The notes beneath the pieces were generated by a model. The model ran no database searches, was not told the DNA's origin, and saw nothing but the letters and a program-made list of their open reading frames with translations. DNA of 64,000 nucleotides, from the NCBI GenBank assembly GCA_002418285.1, contig DIDT01000018.1:156633-220632 (forward strand), in the 5' to 3' direction. The DNA is from Phycisphaerales bacterium UBA5793 (lineage in GTDB: Bacteria > Planctomycetota > Phycisphaerae > Phycisphaerales > UBA5793). A program made the translations under genes and the position numbers. Below are positions 1-6,899 of this stretch, in pieces (within the stretch, counting starts at the first letter, position 1; every line of letters starts with the position of its first letter).

Positions 1-792
1 GTGAATCCCCGCACTCGGCGGAATTCCGGCTTGATCCGGGCGTTCACCCTCATCGAATTGCTCGTGGTGATTTCAATCATCGCGCTGCTCATCGGACTGC
101 TGCTTCCCGCATTGAGCCATGCCCGCGAGCGAGCCAAGCAGGTCGGTTGCCTTTCGAACCAGCGCCAACTAGCCCTCGCGTTTCTGAACTATGGCAACGA
201 CTTCGGCGTCATTCCCGGTTGCACCGACCATGGCCCGCGCGACAATCTGGACTGGTCGGGGTACGCCAATCGACATCGGCCGAATGAAAAGGCCTTTCCG
301 TATGGTCGTATCTACCCGTATGTGAGCAACGCCGCCAGCGCGGTCGAGTGCCCGAAGGCCAAGCGCCAGGCAAACAAGGAGTATGACTACACGTTCGTTG
401 CCGGCATGGCGGGGGCGCGTGTGGACCTGCAGTGGCGAACTCTGTATCCCGCGGATCCGATGCAACCGGGTCGTAATCTCAAGGCGTTCCAAGCCATGCC
501 GATTCTCATCGAAGAAGACGAGGTCTGGTACAACAACTCGATTCCCGACGGTACGTGGGCGTGGTACGACCAATTCTCCAACCGGCATGACGGCACATGC
601 AATCTTGCGTTCCTTGACGGCTCCGGCGGGCAGTTCAAGAGCCCCAAGGGCCCCAATGACGACCTCGAAGAGCCGGGCGATCTTAAGGCCATCCTCCTTT
701 GGGTTGAGACGACACCAGGCAAGAACTACAGCGGTCTGCACAAGTCGAGCTTCGACAAGTTCGGTTGGGTGAACCATCCCTTCGCGTACTAG
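1..792 (+). CDS. Type II secretion-like prepilin with N-terminal cleavage/methylation signal and H-x9-DG motif
   Basis: Pseudopilin-type protein of 263 residues. Residues 15-45 hold the class III signal FTLIELLVVISIIALLIGLL followed by a hydrophobic helix; cleavage would precede the Phe and the new N-terminus would be methylated. The helix is followed by an Arg-rich segment and CLSNQRQLALAFLNYGND, typical of planctomycete prepilin-like proteins. An H-x9-DG motif (HDGTCNLAFLDG) lies at residues 198-209. These proteins are thought to be exported and assembled by type II/IV-pilus-like machinery, which agrees with the GspE/PilB ATPase 150 bp downstream. The frame opens with GTG at base 1, so the true start could lie upstream of the window; there is room for a full signal, so the gene may be complete. 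The substrate is unknown. Confidence 0.85.
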   Translation: MNPRTRRNSGLIRAFTLIELLVVISIIALLIGLLLPALSHARERAKQVGCLSNQRQLALAFLNYGNDFGVIPGCTDHGPRDNLDWSGYANRHRPNEKAFPYGRIYPYVSNAASAVECPKAKRQANKEYDYTFVAGMAGARVDLQWRTLYPADPMQPGRNLKAFQAMPILIEEDEVWYNNSIPDGTWAWYDQFSNRHDGTCNLAFLDGSGGQFKSPKGPNDDLEEPGDLKAILLWVETTPGKNYSGLHKSSFDKFGWVNHPFAY

Positions 793-901
793 CTGGCAGA
801 TGACTGGGCGGCGTGTTCTTCGGAGATTGGGGCCGCCACGCTGCGTGCGAGGCTCGGTTTGACAGTCAACTCCGCGGTGAATCCGGCGTCCGCTACGTTC
901 G

Positions 902-932
902 TTGCCGCGCAACGGCGGCAGAGCGGTACAAT
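902..932 (+). promoter_or_regulatory. Candidate promoter of the GspE/PilB gene
   Basis: TTGCCG (902-907) and TACAAT (927-932) are separated by 19 nt. TACAAT ends only 7 nt before the ATG at 940, and no Shine-Dalgarno lies between them, so transcription would begin at or next to the start codon. The -10 match is good and the -35 weak. Confidence 0.45.
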
Positions 933-939
933 GTAGAAC

Positions 940-2625
940 ATGGGAATCGGCAGCATACTGGTCGAGCGGGGGGTCATCACCCGCGAGCAACTGGATGAAG
1001 CCCTGACGCTGCAGAAGCAGACGGGTGAGCGGCTGGACCGCACCCTCGTCCGGCTGGGCTACTGCCGGCAGGGTGACGTACTCAAGGCGATCGGTGACCA
1101 GTTTGACATGCCCATCGTCGATCTCACCGAGATCGAGCCGGAGACGGACATTCTCGAAATGCTGCCGGCCCAACTCGTCTACAAGCAGAACTGCGTGCCC
1201 ATCAGCCGCTCCAACGGCACCCTCCGCGTCGCCACGTCCGATCCCTTCGAGCTTTCGGCCTTCGACGAGCTGCGACTGCTCACCGGCACATCGATCGAAC
1301 TCGTTCTGGCCGATGAGGAAGACCTGCATCGCTTCATCCGCGAGCACTACGGCGTCGCGGGCGACACGCTTGATGCGTTGAACTCGGCGGCTGAATTCAA
1401 TCTCGACGAACAAGCGAGTTTGGCGGCGGCGGACGAAGAGACCAAGAACGAACTCGAGCAGGCGCAGCAGGCGTCGGTGATCAAACTCGTCAACGACCTG
1501 CTCATCGAGGCGATCTCCGAGCGGGCGACGGACATTCACATCGAACCCTACGAGGGCAGCCTCGACATTCGCTACCGCGTGGACGGCGTGCTCTACAAGC
1601 CGTCGATGTCGGCGTCGATCAGGCGCTTTCGCAACGCGATCATCAGTCGCGTGAAGATCATGGCGAATCTGAACATCGCCGAGAAGCGCAAGCCGCAGGA
1701 CGGCCGCATCAACCTGCGCCACAAGGGGAATGAGTATGACCTGCGCGTGTCGATCATTCCGATGATCTTCGGCGAAGGCGTCGTGCTGCGCATCCTGGAT
1801 AAGACGTCGATCCGCTTCGGCCTCGATCTGCTGGGCATGACTGAGCAGGTGCTCACGGGCTGGGATCATCTCATCGCCCGGCCGCATGGCATTCTGCTCG
1901 TCACCGGTCCGACGGGGTCGGGTAAGTCGACGACGCTGTATGCTTCGCTCAATCGCATTGTGTCGGGTGAGATCAAGGCGGTCACGGTTGAGGACCCTGT
2001 TGAATACAACCTTGGCGGTGTGAACCAGATCCCGGTGAATCACAAGATCGGCCTGACGTTCGCCGCGGGGTTGCGGGCAATCCTGCGACACGATCCGGAT
2101 GTGATCATGGTCGGCGAAATCCGCGACAAGGAAACGGCCGACGCGGCGATCCAGGCGTCGCTCACTGGCCACCTCGTGTTCTCGACTTTGCATACGAACG
2201 ACGCGCCCAGCGCGACGACGCGACTGCTGGACATGGGCGTGGAGCCGTATCTCGTGGCCAGTTCGCTCGAGGGCGTGCTGGCCCAGCGGCTCGTGCGGCG
2301 GCTGTGCAAGGACTGCAAGCGGCCGGTCGATACGCCAGAGGCCCCGCTGCCCGAAGGCGTGAGCACGGCTGGGGCGACGTGGTGCGAGCCGGGCGGTTGC
2401 CGCGAGTGTCGCGGGACCGGATACCGCGGCCGGGTGGGCATCTTCGAACTCTTCAGCATGAGCAACGCCATCCGCGAGATGATCATGGCCCACGAGAACG
2501 CGGCCCGCATCACTGAACGGGCCAAGAAGGATGATCTGCTCATCCGGCTCATCGAAGACGGCATGGCCAAGGCCCGCGAAGGACTGACGACGGTCCGCGA
2601 GGTCATGCATGCCGCGGCGACGTAG
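940..2625 (+). CDS. GspE/PulE/PilB-type secretion or pilus assembly ATPase
   Basis: Hexameric cytoplasmic ATPase that powers pseudopilus or pilus assembly; 561 residues, the usual size. Residues 1-150 form the MshEN/T2SSE N-terminal domain (ILVERGVITREQLDEALTLQ). The ATPase core has Walker A GPTGSGKST near residue 325, an Asp box, Walker B in DPDVIMVGEIRD, and the His box LVFSTLHTNDAPSATTRLLDMG. The C-terminal zinc-binding element is intact: CKDC near 453 and a CEPGGCREC segment near 486, followed by GYRGRVGIFELF. The start is the ATG at 940, directly after a -10-like hexamer. No other secretion genes follow, so it is a stand-alone ATPase next to a prepilin gene. Whether it serves type II secretion or type IV pili cannot be decided here. 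Confidence 0.93.
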   Translation: MGIGSILVERGVITREQLDEALTLQKQTGERLDRTLVRLGYCRQGDVLKAIGDQFDMPIVDLTEIEPETDILEMLPAQLVYKQNCVPISRSNGTLRVATSDPFELSAFDELRLLTGTSIELVLADEEDLHRFIREHYGVAGDTLDALNSAAEFNLDEQASLAAADEETKNELEQAQQASVIKLVNDLLIEAISERATDIHIEPYEGSLDIRYRVDGVLYKPSMSASIRRFRNAIISRVKIMANLNIAEKRKPQDGRINLRHKGNEYDLRVSIIPMIFGEGVVLRILDKTSIRFGLDLLGMTEQVLTGWDHLIARPHGILLVTGPTGSGKSTTLYASLNRIVSGEIKAVTVEDPVEYNLGGVNQIPVNHKIGLTFAAGLRAILRHDPDVIMVGEIRDKETADAAIQASLTGHLVFSTLHTNDAPSATTRLLDMGVEPYLVASSLEGVLAQRLVRRLCKDCKRPVDTPEAPLPEGVSTAGATWCEPGGCRECRGTGYRGRVGIFELFSMSNAIREMIMAHENAARITERAKKDDLLIRLIEDGMAKAREGLTTVREVMHAAAT

Positions 2626-2903
2626 GCAATCAGGATGAAGATGAAGCAGTGGGTGGAACACGAGTCAGTCTCTGACGCGGCGCGTGTGAATACGCCTCTA
2701 CCCAAGCGCGGTGATGGTGCGGTGGTGTGCGCGGCGGGGGCGGCTGGCGAGGTAGAACCGGCGGTGGGGAAGATCGAGTCGCGCGGAGACGGACAAGTTT
2801 TTTCGTGGGCGGCGCAGCGCCAGGCGCGATTCTGAAAAATGTGCAACGCAAAATGCGTGCCAACACGGAGATGCACCATGTTGGGAACTTTTCATGCGCG
2901 CCG

Positions 2904-2980
2904 GAGCGCTCCTGTGCGCGATTTTTGAGCGCGGGCGCGCGCTGCTGAGCGCTTCTGTGTAAATGAGCGCCTCTGTGCGG
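2904..2980 (+). repeat. Three imperfect copies of a 14-16 bp GAGCGC motif
   Basis: GAGCGCTCCTGTGCGC (2904-2919), GAGCGCTTCTGTGT (2947-2960) and GAGCGCCTCTGTGCGG (2965-2980) share the pattern GAGCGCyyCTGTG. Spacing is irregular. Function unknown; possibly a decayed repeat. Confidence 0.5.
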
Positions 2981-3120
2981 GAGAAAATCGGGACTTTCGT
3001 CGATTTTCATTTTTCTGAGGGGGGTGATTTGGAGTTTTGGTCAACTTTTTCGCGTTTTCAAAAAGTCCGCGCACGGGACGCGATTGAAGTGGTGCGCGTT
3101 TGTGCGGAAGGCGGAAGACA

Positions 3121-3230
3121 TTCACCACGAAGTCACGGAGAACACGGAGAAATCACGAAGAGAGGCGCGGGATTAGGTGGAACGGTAGAAGAAAGAGAAG
3201 TTACCACAGAGATCGCCGAGGACGCAGAGT
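3121..3230 (+). repeat. Dispersed CACGGAG-type repeat, two degenerate copies
   Basis: Copy 1 (3121-3165) begins TTCACCACGAAGTCACGGAG and continues with ACACGGAG-like periods; copy 2 (3200-3230) reads TTACCACAGAGATCGCCGAG and so on. From memory, this ACCACGGAG/CACGGAG family is scattered between genes in many environmental bacterial genomes, including planctomycetes, and produces spurious peptides of the TTEDTE type. It abuts the downstream side of the IS110 transposase. Confidence 0.6.
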
Positions 3231-3268
3231 AGAGCGGTTGGATCGGGGCGTAGCGACTGTCTTTGAAG

Positions 3269-4222
3269 TCAAGTGTTTGTTGAAGGATTCCATGGCTGGT
3301 TATTTCGGATCATGACGTTGATGGTGGTGAGGAGTTTGCGGGTGACGGCGATGAGGGCGGGCTTCTTGGGCTTTCCCAATGCGAGGAGCCGCTGATAGAG
3401 CGCCTTGAACACCGGATTGCGATAAGCGGCGACGAGCGCGGCCATGTAGAGCGCGTTGCGGACGTGCTTGCGTCCGCCGCCAATGGTTCGTTTGCCGCGG
3501 AACAGGCCGGTGTCGCGGTTGACGGGCGCCACGCCGACGAGTTTGGCGATCTGCTGGCGGTTGAGCGTCCCCAGTTCAGGCAACTCGGCGACGAGGACAG
3601 CCGAGGTGGTGGGGCCGATGCCGGGAACCGACTGCAGAATGGCGGCGCGATCCTGGATGCCGGGCGTGGACTTGAGCAGGTGCGCGATACGCTTCTCGAT
3701 GCTCTTGATCTGTGCGATGACGCCGTCAAGCACCTGATGAATCGAATCGAGCGCTTCGTCGTCCTCGACGCGTTCAAGGCGATTGGTCTCGGCGATGCGG
3801 AGGTCGATGAGCTGGCGGCGTCGGGTCACAAGAGCCGTGAGTTTTTCCGCATCTTTCGAGGGCGACTGCCAAGGGCGCGTCTCGATGGAATGGGCAAAGG
3901 ACGCAATCATGCGTGCGTCGATGGCGTCGGTCTTGGCCAGGACGCCGCGGGCCCTCGCGTGGTCTCGGACCTGGCGCGGGTTGACGATGGCGGCGTCAAA
4001 GCCGGCGTCGCTGAGGTGGCGTGCCAGGGGGCGTTCGAGGCGGCCGGTGGCTTCCATAAGCACGCATGTGGGGGCGACCTGACGGAGGTGCTCGACGGCG
4101 CGACTCAGGCCTTGGTCATCGAAGGTGAATCGATGAACGCGGCGGGCGTCGGAGGACGCGAGATCGAAGAAGTACTTGGCGACATCGATGCCAACGAAGA
4201 TAGGATTAGAGGATTGACTCAT
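3269..4222 (-). CDS. IS110-family transposase (DEDD recombinase)
   Basis: Recombinase of 317 residues, of IS110 type. The N-terminal RuvC-like DEDD domain shows Asp12 in GIDVAK, Glu57 in MEATGRLERPLA, and Asp99/Asp102 in KTDAIDARMIA. The C-terminal Transposase_20 domain starts with the helix-hairpin-helix-like SVPGIGPTTSAVLVAELPELG (199-219) and continues with VGVAPVNRDTGLFRGKRTIGGGRKHVRNALYMAAL. At the place where IS110 enzymes usually carry the nucleophilic Ser of a DSG motif this protein has Thr238 (DTG). The frame is full length with no internal stop. IS110 elements lack terminal inverted repeats and are guided by a bridge RNA from a non-coding end, so element ends cannot be fixed from one copy. 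Confidence 0.93.
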   Translation of the reverse strand: MSQSSNPIFVGIDVAKYFFDLASSDARRVHRFTFDDQGLSRAVEHLRQVAPTCVLMEATGRLERPLARHLSDAGFDAAIVNPRQVRDHARARGVLAKTDAIDARMIASFAHSIETRPWQSPSKDAEKLTALVTRRRQLIDLRIAETNRLERVEDDEALDSIHQVLDGVIAQIKSIEKRIAHLLKSTPGIQDRAAILQSVPGIGPTTSAVLVAELPELGTLNRQQIAKLVGVAPVNRDTGLFRGKRTIGGGRKHVRNALYMAALVAAYRNPVFKALYQRLLALGKPKKPALIAVTRKLLTTINVMIRNNQPWNPSTNT

Positions 4223-4572
4223 CGCGTTGACTCTTCCTTGTGATGCGAGCTTCCGATTCGAGCGGAGCTCTGTCGACTGTTCGGGTTGATGCGAAAGAAC
4301 CGGTCGGCGATCACGCTACAGAACGGCCTTGAAAGACCGAGGTCGGGACGATCTGCCGACCGGCCACCGACGCCCCGCCGCGCGGCGGGGCGTCGGTGTC
4401 ACTGGCACAGTCATACTCGAATCAAACCACACAGGAAAGATACAAGGTCGGGACAAGGCCCGGCGGGTTGCACGATTGGCGCGCGGCGCACGTCGAATCT
4501 GCAACACTCCTTGAACCGCCGGGCCGCGCTCCGTTCGACATGGCTCTCGGCGAGCAGAGCAGCGGTCCCGAC
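4223..4572 (-). other. Non-coding region upstream of the IS110 transposase; possible bridge-RNA locus
   Basis: In IS110-group elements the bridge RNA is encoded in the non-coding end upstream of the recombinase and read in the same direction. This 350-bp interval is gene-free and rich in pairing potential. It holds a perfect 32-bp palindrome (4366-4397), AGGTCGGGAC at 4340-4349 and again at 4445-4454, its inverted copy GTCCCGACCT at 4565-4574, and GGCCCGGCGG (4457-4466) facing CCGCCGGGCC (4516-4525). I cannot define the RNA ends or guide loops. Confidence 0.35.
4366..4397. repeat. Perfect 32-bp GC-rich palindrome
   Basis: Each arm is 16 bp: ACCGACGCCCCGCCGC at 4366-4381 and its exact reverse complement at 4382-4397, with no spacer. 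No T-run follows on either strand, so it is not a standard terminator. It lies 143 bp upstream of the IS110 transposase, and some IS110 elements target palindromic repeats. Confidence 0.85.
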
Positions 4573-4917
4573 CTACACATGCTCGCCACACTCGGGGCAG
4601 ACGCCGCTGGTATTACCGCGCAGGTCGTAATCGCACTTGGCGCAGCGGCCCGGTTTGAAAATGGCAGTGCCGGGGAAGTGGCCGCGGCACGCGAGCAGGA
4701 AGGCGCCGCCAATCCAGACGACGAAGTAGACCGCGCCGAGCCAGTCGGGAGGTCCTTCGTTGAACAGGTAGCCTGGGGCGAGAAGAAAGATGATCAGTCC
4801 CAGTGGAAACAGACCCAGAAACGCGGCGACTGGTGCGACAATGACGGTCCAGTAGGTGATGCAGATCCACCGAGCGATCATCGCGGCTTGGCGTTCATCA
4901 TCCTGACATTCAGTCAT
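4573..4917 (-). CDS. Small membrane protein with C-terminal zinc ribbon
   Basis: Protein of 114 residues starting MTECQDDERQAAM. Two or three hydrophobic segments (ITYWTVIVAPVAAFLGLF, LGLIIFLLAPGYLF, AVYFVVWIGGAFLLA) are followed by CAKCDYDLRGNTSGVCPECGEHV, a four-Cys zinc ribbon at the extreme C-terminus. The ATG at 4917 is chosen because it overlaps the end of the upstream gene by 8 bp, as in a coupled operon. Last gene of a three-member cluster of the same design (6095 to 4573). Function unknown; the ribbon probably faces the cytoplasm. Confidence 0.7.
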   Translation of the reverse strand: MTECQDDERQAAMIARWICITYWTVIVAPVAAFLGLFPLGLIIFLLAPGYLFNEGPPDWLGAVYFVVWIGGAFLLACRGHFPGTAIFKPGRCAKCDYDLRGNTSGVCPECGEHV

Positions 4918-5628
4918 GGCCGCACTCGGGACAGATACCGGTGGTGTTGGCTCGGAGGTCGTAGCCACAGTAGCCGCACTTGCCACGAGCTCGTCGCGCT
5001 CTGCGCCACAGTGCGCCAACTGGCCCACGAGAGAGGAAGACGACGACAAACCAGAATCCTGCGTACGCCGCCTGCCCGGACCAGATCGGGCGGAATGGCA
5101 GGACCCGGGGGGTGTTCATGCGCGAGATACTCATGCCCGTGTCGATTCCGGTCGTTGCACGGACGGTCGTTTCTGGGCCTACGTCCAGAGCGCACCAGAG
5201 CAGTCCCGTCGGCCATCCGACGATGGAAAGCAGGCCAAACTGCATGTTCATCGGCTGGGTGCCCCATGTGTCCTGGATCGTGGAGAGGTGCCAGCCTCGA
5301 AGCGACGCTTCCAGCCTCGGGAGCGGTGGTGGCCGTCGATCCGTCGGGCCAAGTCGAGGTGATAGATGATGTTGTTCGGATCTTCGTCGTAAATGAAGTA
5401 CATGGCGATCGTGGGAGACGCACAGATTGAAACCGTCCGCTCGCAGCCATTCTCGTACGTCGTGCGACCCGTTTTCTCAAACTTCTCGGCTTGGAAGTCG
5501 GCCCAGAAATCCATGCGATAGGCCAGCCAGCACGCCCAGCCGACGTTTGTCAAGAGGAGCAGTACGAGTGTCCAGATGAAGAGCGTCAGCCATGAAGCCG
5601 GCCAGAAGTTGAATGTTCGTCCATTCAT
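4910..5628 (-). pseudogene. Zinc-ribbon membrane protein gene split by a 20-bp out-of-frame insertion
   Basis: Reading from 5628, the first part (MNGRTFNFWPASWLTLF...) gives a membrane helix and an extracytoplasmic stretch ending near ARRIDGHHRSRGW. The second part (4910-5251 and its upstream extension) gives GWHLSTIQDTWGTQP, two hydrophobic segments and the ribbon CGYCGYDLRANTTGICPECGHD. The halves are in different frames. CCAGCCTCG occurs at 5291-5299 and 5311-5319; deleting the 20 bp between repeat starts joins RGW to HLSTIQ in one frame. Third-base GC also switches frame at this point. Alternatively, two coupled genes overlap at ATGA (5248-5251). The neighbour at 5625-6095 has the combined architecture, which favours one broken gene. 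Confidence 0.6.
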
Positions 5629-6095
5629 ACTTGCTCACTCATCCATGCGCCGCACTCGGGGCAGACGCCCGTGGTGTTGGCGTGGAGGTTGTAGTTGCAG
5701 GCGGGGCAGTGGCCGGGTGTGTGGCGGCGGTGGTGGAAGCACGAAAGGGACGTGGGCAGCAATGGAATCAGTAAGACCAGCCAGAGTGGAACGTCGAATT
5801 CCGTTGTCTGCACGCTCCACATGCGGCCGACGATGACCTGGCTGCGACTGAACCACCATCGAAACATGAATGAATGACGTCGAACAGCTACGAGGTCTCG
5901 GTCGCCGGACGCGGCGCTGGGCGGGTCGTATTCAGAGATTCGCAGGGTGACTTGTCCAGCGGAGAAGTGCACACCGATTGTTGGCCGCGGCGAGAATTCA
6001 ATGGATAACCACGCGCTGCCGATCCAGACTGCGAGCAGCAGCACGGTCAGAGTTGTGCTTGTCCACTTGATGGTGGTTCGCAGGCGGTGGTGCAT
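5625..6095 (-). CDS. Membrane protein with extracytoplasmic domain and C-terminal zinc ribbon
   Basis: Protein of 156 residues: N-terminal helix (STTLTVLLLAVWIGSAWLSI), an exported-looking stretch of about 65 residues, a second helix (VPLWLVLLIPLLPTSLSCF), then CPACNYNLHANTTGVCPECG at residues 129-148. It is the first gene of the three-gene zinc-ribbon cluster and overlaps the next start by 4 bp (5625-5628). This architecture recurs widely in Phycisphaerae-like genomes, as I remember them; no function is known to me. The start ATG at 6095 follows a short intergenic region. Confidence 0.75.
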   Translation of the reverse strand: MHHRLRTTIKWTSTTLTVLLLAVWIGSAWLSIEFSPRPTIGVHFSAGQVTLRISEYDPPSAASGDRDLVAVRRHSFMFRWWFSRSQVIVGRMWSVQTTEFDVPLWLVLLIPLLPTSLSCFHHRRHTPGHCPACNYNLHANTTGVCPECGAWMSEQV

Positions 6096-6194
6096 TACCC
6101 GATCTTATCGTGACGTGGGGGAGTGGCATTCCTCGTTTACACTTCGGGCTCGTTTTGGGGGTGGATGCGCGCTTGGGTGAGTCTCGTGCGGTTG

Positions 6195-6223
6195 CCGCGA
6201 AACCCGCTTCCTTACGGGCGCGG
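6195..6223. repeat. Hairpin-forming dispersed repeat fragment
   Basis: CCGCG (6195-6199) and CCCG (6203-6206) pair with CGGG (6215-6218) and CGCGG (6219-6223), leaving an AAA bulge and an 8-nt loop. The block AAACCCGCTTCCTTACGGGC resembles a repeat I remember from planctomycete intergenic regions. Only one copy is in this window. Confidence 0.4.
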
Positions 6224-6237
6224 CTAGTTGATTGCAA

Positions 6238-6253
6238 AAAACGAACGACGCCG
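6238..6253 (+). repeat. Left 16-bp direct repeat flanking the DUF559 cassette
   Basis: AAAACGAACGACGCCG at 6238-6253 recurs exactly at 6835-6850. The right copy is part of the FKBP-gene terminator. A target-site duplication is the simplest reading. Confidence 0.75.
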
Positions 6254-6260
6254 CCGTCGA

Positions 6261-6305
6261 TCTCCCTCCTCCGGCTTCGCGGGGGAGGGGAAGGGGTGGG
6301 GGTGC
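6261..6305 (+). repeat. Left inverted-repeat arm of the DUF559 cassette
   Basis: Begins TCTCCCTCCTCCGGCTTCGC, continues GGGGGAGGGGAAGGGGTGGG and ends GGTGC. It matches the reverse complement of 6766-6809 with a few substitutions and one indel, and contains an internal imperfect stem. Confidence 0.8.
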
Positions 6306-6342
6306 TTCCGACCGGTGTGCGCGTCTGTTCTACGATCTCCGG

Positions 6343-6780
6343 ATGGGAACGCGCAACACTGCATCCGGTGCAACGCGGCGTGCTCGCGCTCTGCGGGAGA
6401 ACCTGTCCAACAGCGAGCGCCGACTCTGGAGTGTTATCCGCCGACGGGCGCTGGGATGGCGGTTTCGCCGGCAGTTTCCTGTGGGGCCTTACGTGCTTGA
6501 CTTCTACTGTCCGGCCCTTCGACTAGCAGTGGAAGTTGATGGCACACATCACCGGCAGCGTCAGGAGCGCGACGAGGTAAGAGATAATTGTCTGGTTAAC
6601 CAAGACATTGTCACGCTTTGCTTCCGAACCATTGATGTGATTGAGAACATTGAGGGTGTGTACGCGCGGCTTGAACAGGCGTGTGCCGAGCGAGCCGGGG
6701 CGCTTGGAGTTGTCGAGCGACGTCGAGACGTGCGCCGCGTGGAACGGAGTCGCAAACGCCGAAAGGCGCCCCCACCCTGA
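6343..6780 (+). CDS. DUF559 domain protein (Vsr/restriction-endonuclease-like fold)
   Basis: Protein of 145 residues. The DUF559 core runs from RALRENLSNSERRLWSVIRR through GWRFRRQFPVGPYVLDFYCP and LRLAVEVDGTHH to a segment with VTLCFRTIDVIENIEGVYARL. The Asp of VLDFYCP and the Glu/Asp of AVEVDG occupy the metal-binding positions expected of the PD-(D/E)XK/Vsr-like fold, so nuclease activity is plausible but unproven. The ATG at 6343 lies 6 nt after TACGAT (6331-6336), without a Shine-Dalgarno. The Arg-rich tail and stop codon run into the right inverted-repeat arm. It is the only gene in its cassette. DUF559 genes are common, and their biological role is unsettled. Confidence 0.85.
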   Translation: MGTRNTASGATRRARALRENLSNSERRLWSVIRRRALGWRFRRQFPVGPYVLDFYCPALRLAVEVDGTHHRQRQERDEVRDNCLVNQDIVTLCFRTIDVIENIEGVYARLEQACAERAGALGVVERRRDVRRVERSRKRRKAPPP

Positions 6781-6809
6781 CCCTCCCCCGCAGAGCCGGA
6801 GGAGGGAAC
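6766..6809 (-). repeat. Right inverted-repeat arm of the DUF559 cassette
   Basis: Reads GCGCCCCCACCCTGACCCTC then CCCCGCAGAGCCGGAGGAGG then GAAC on the plus strand. It overlaps the last four codons and the stop codon of the DUF559 gene and is the inverted partner of 6261-6305. Confidence 0.8.
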
Positions 6810-6830
6810 TGAATCATCGCAAGCGATGAC

Positions 6831-6875
6831 GTATAAAACGAACGACGCCGCGCGGGTGGGGTCGCGCGGCGTCGT
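6831..6875 (-). terminator. Terminator of the FKBP gene; right 16-bp repeat inside
   Basis: ACGACGCCGCGCG (6842-6854) and CGCGCGGCGTCGT (6863-6875) form a perfect 13-bp stem with an 8-nt loop, 25 bp beyond the FKBP stop codon. On the minus strand the stem is followed by TCGTTTTATAC. The T-tract is shorter than in the reconstructed pre-insertion site (T6). The 16-bp repeat copy at 6835-6850 lies here. Confidence 0.8.
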
Positions 6876-6899
6876 GTGTTGGTGCGTGGTTTGCTCTGC

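Larger units (their letters stand above)
2626..3268. other. Intergenic stretch without a convincing gene
   Basis: About 640 bases between the ATPase and the transposase. Several short open frames exist on both strands, but their translations are Arg/Pro/Ser-rich and match no family I know. The stretch holds three GAGCGC-type repeats (2904-2980) and two copies of a CACGGAG-type dispersed repeat (3121-3230). The AT-richer part near 2985-3065 has no clear promoter. Confidence 0.6.
6254..6834. mobile_element. Candidate DUF559 mobile cassette bounded by inverted repeats
   Basis: A 581-bp unit with a single DUF559 gene. The left arm (6261-6305) and the reverse complement of the right arm (6766-6809) align over about 44 bp with few mismatches, sharing CCCTCCTCCGGCT, GCGGGGGAGGG and TGGGGG. 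Each arm can also fold on itself. The cassette is flanked by the exact 16-bp direct repeat AAAACGAACGACGCCG. Removing the cassette and one repeat copy gives a hairpin followed by TTCGTTTTTTGC on the minus strand, a proper terminator for the FKBP gene. No transposase is present. Mobility is inferred, not shown. Confidence 0.6.

Noticed and set aside
169..2661. Open frame of 830 codons on the minus strand across the prepilin and GspE genes
   Set aside because: Antisense to two well-recognised proteins; the translation is His/Arg/Asp-rich with no family, as expected for the complement of GC-rich coding DNA.
2630..3010. Possible minus-strand gene in the long intergenic stretch
   Set aside because: Ser/Pro/Arg-rich translation, no conserved segment, no ribosome binding site.
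3464..4243. Plus-strand open frame of 259 codons over the IS110 transposase
   Set aside because: It is the reverse frame of a complete transposase; the translation is Gly/Asp/Arg-biased without domains.
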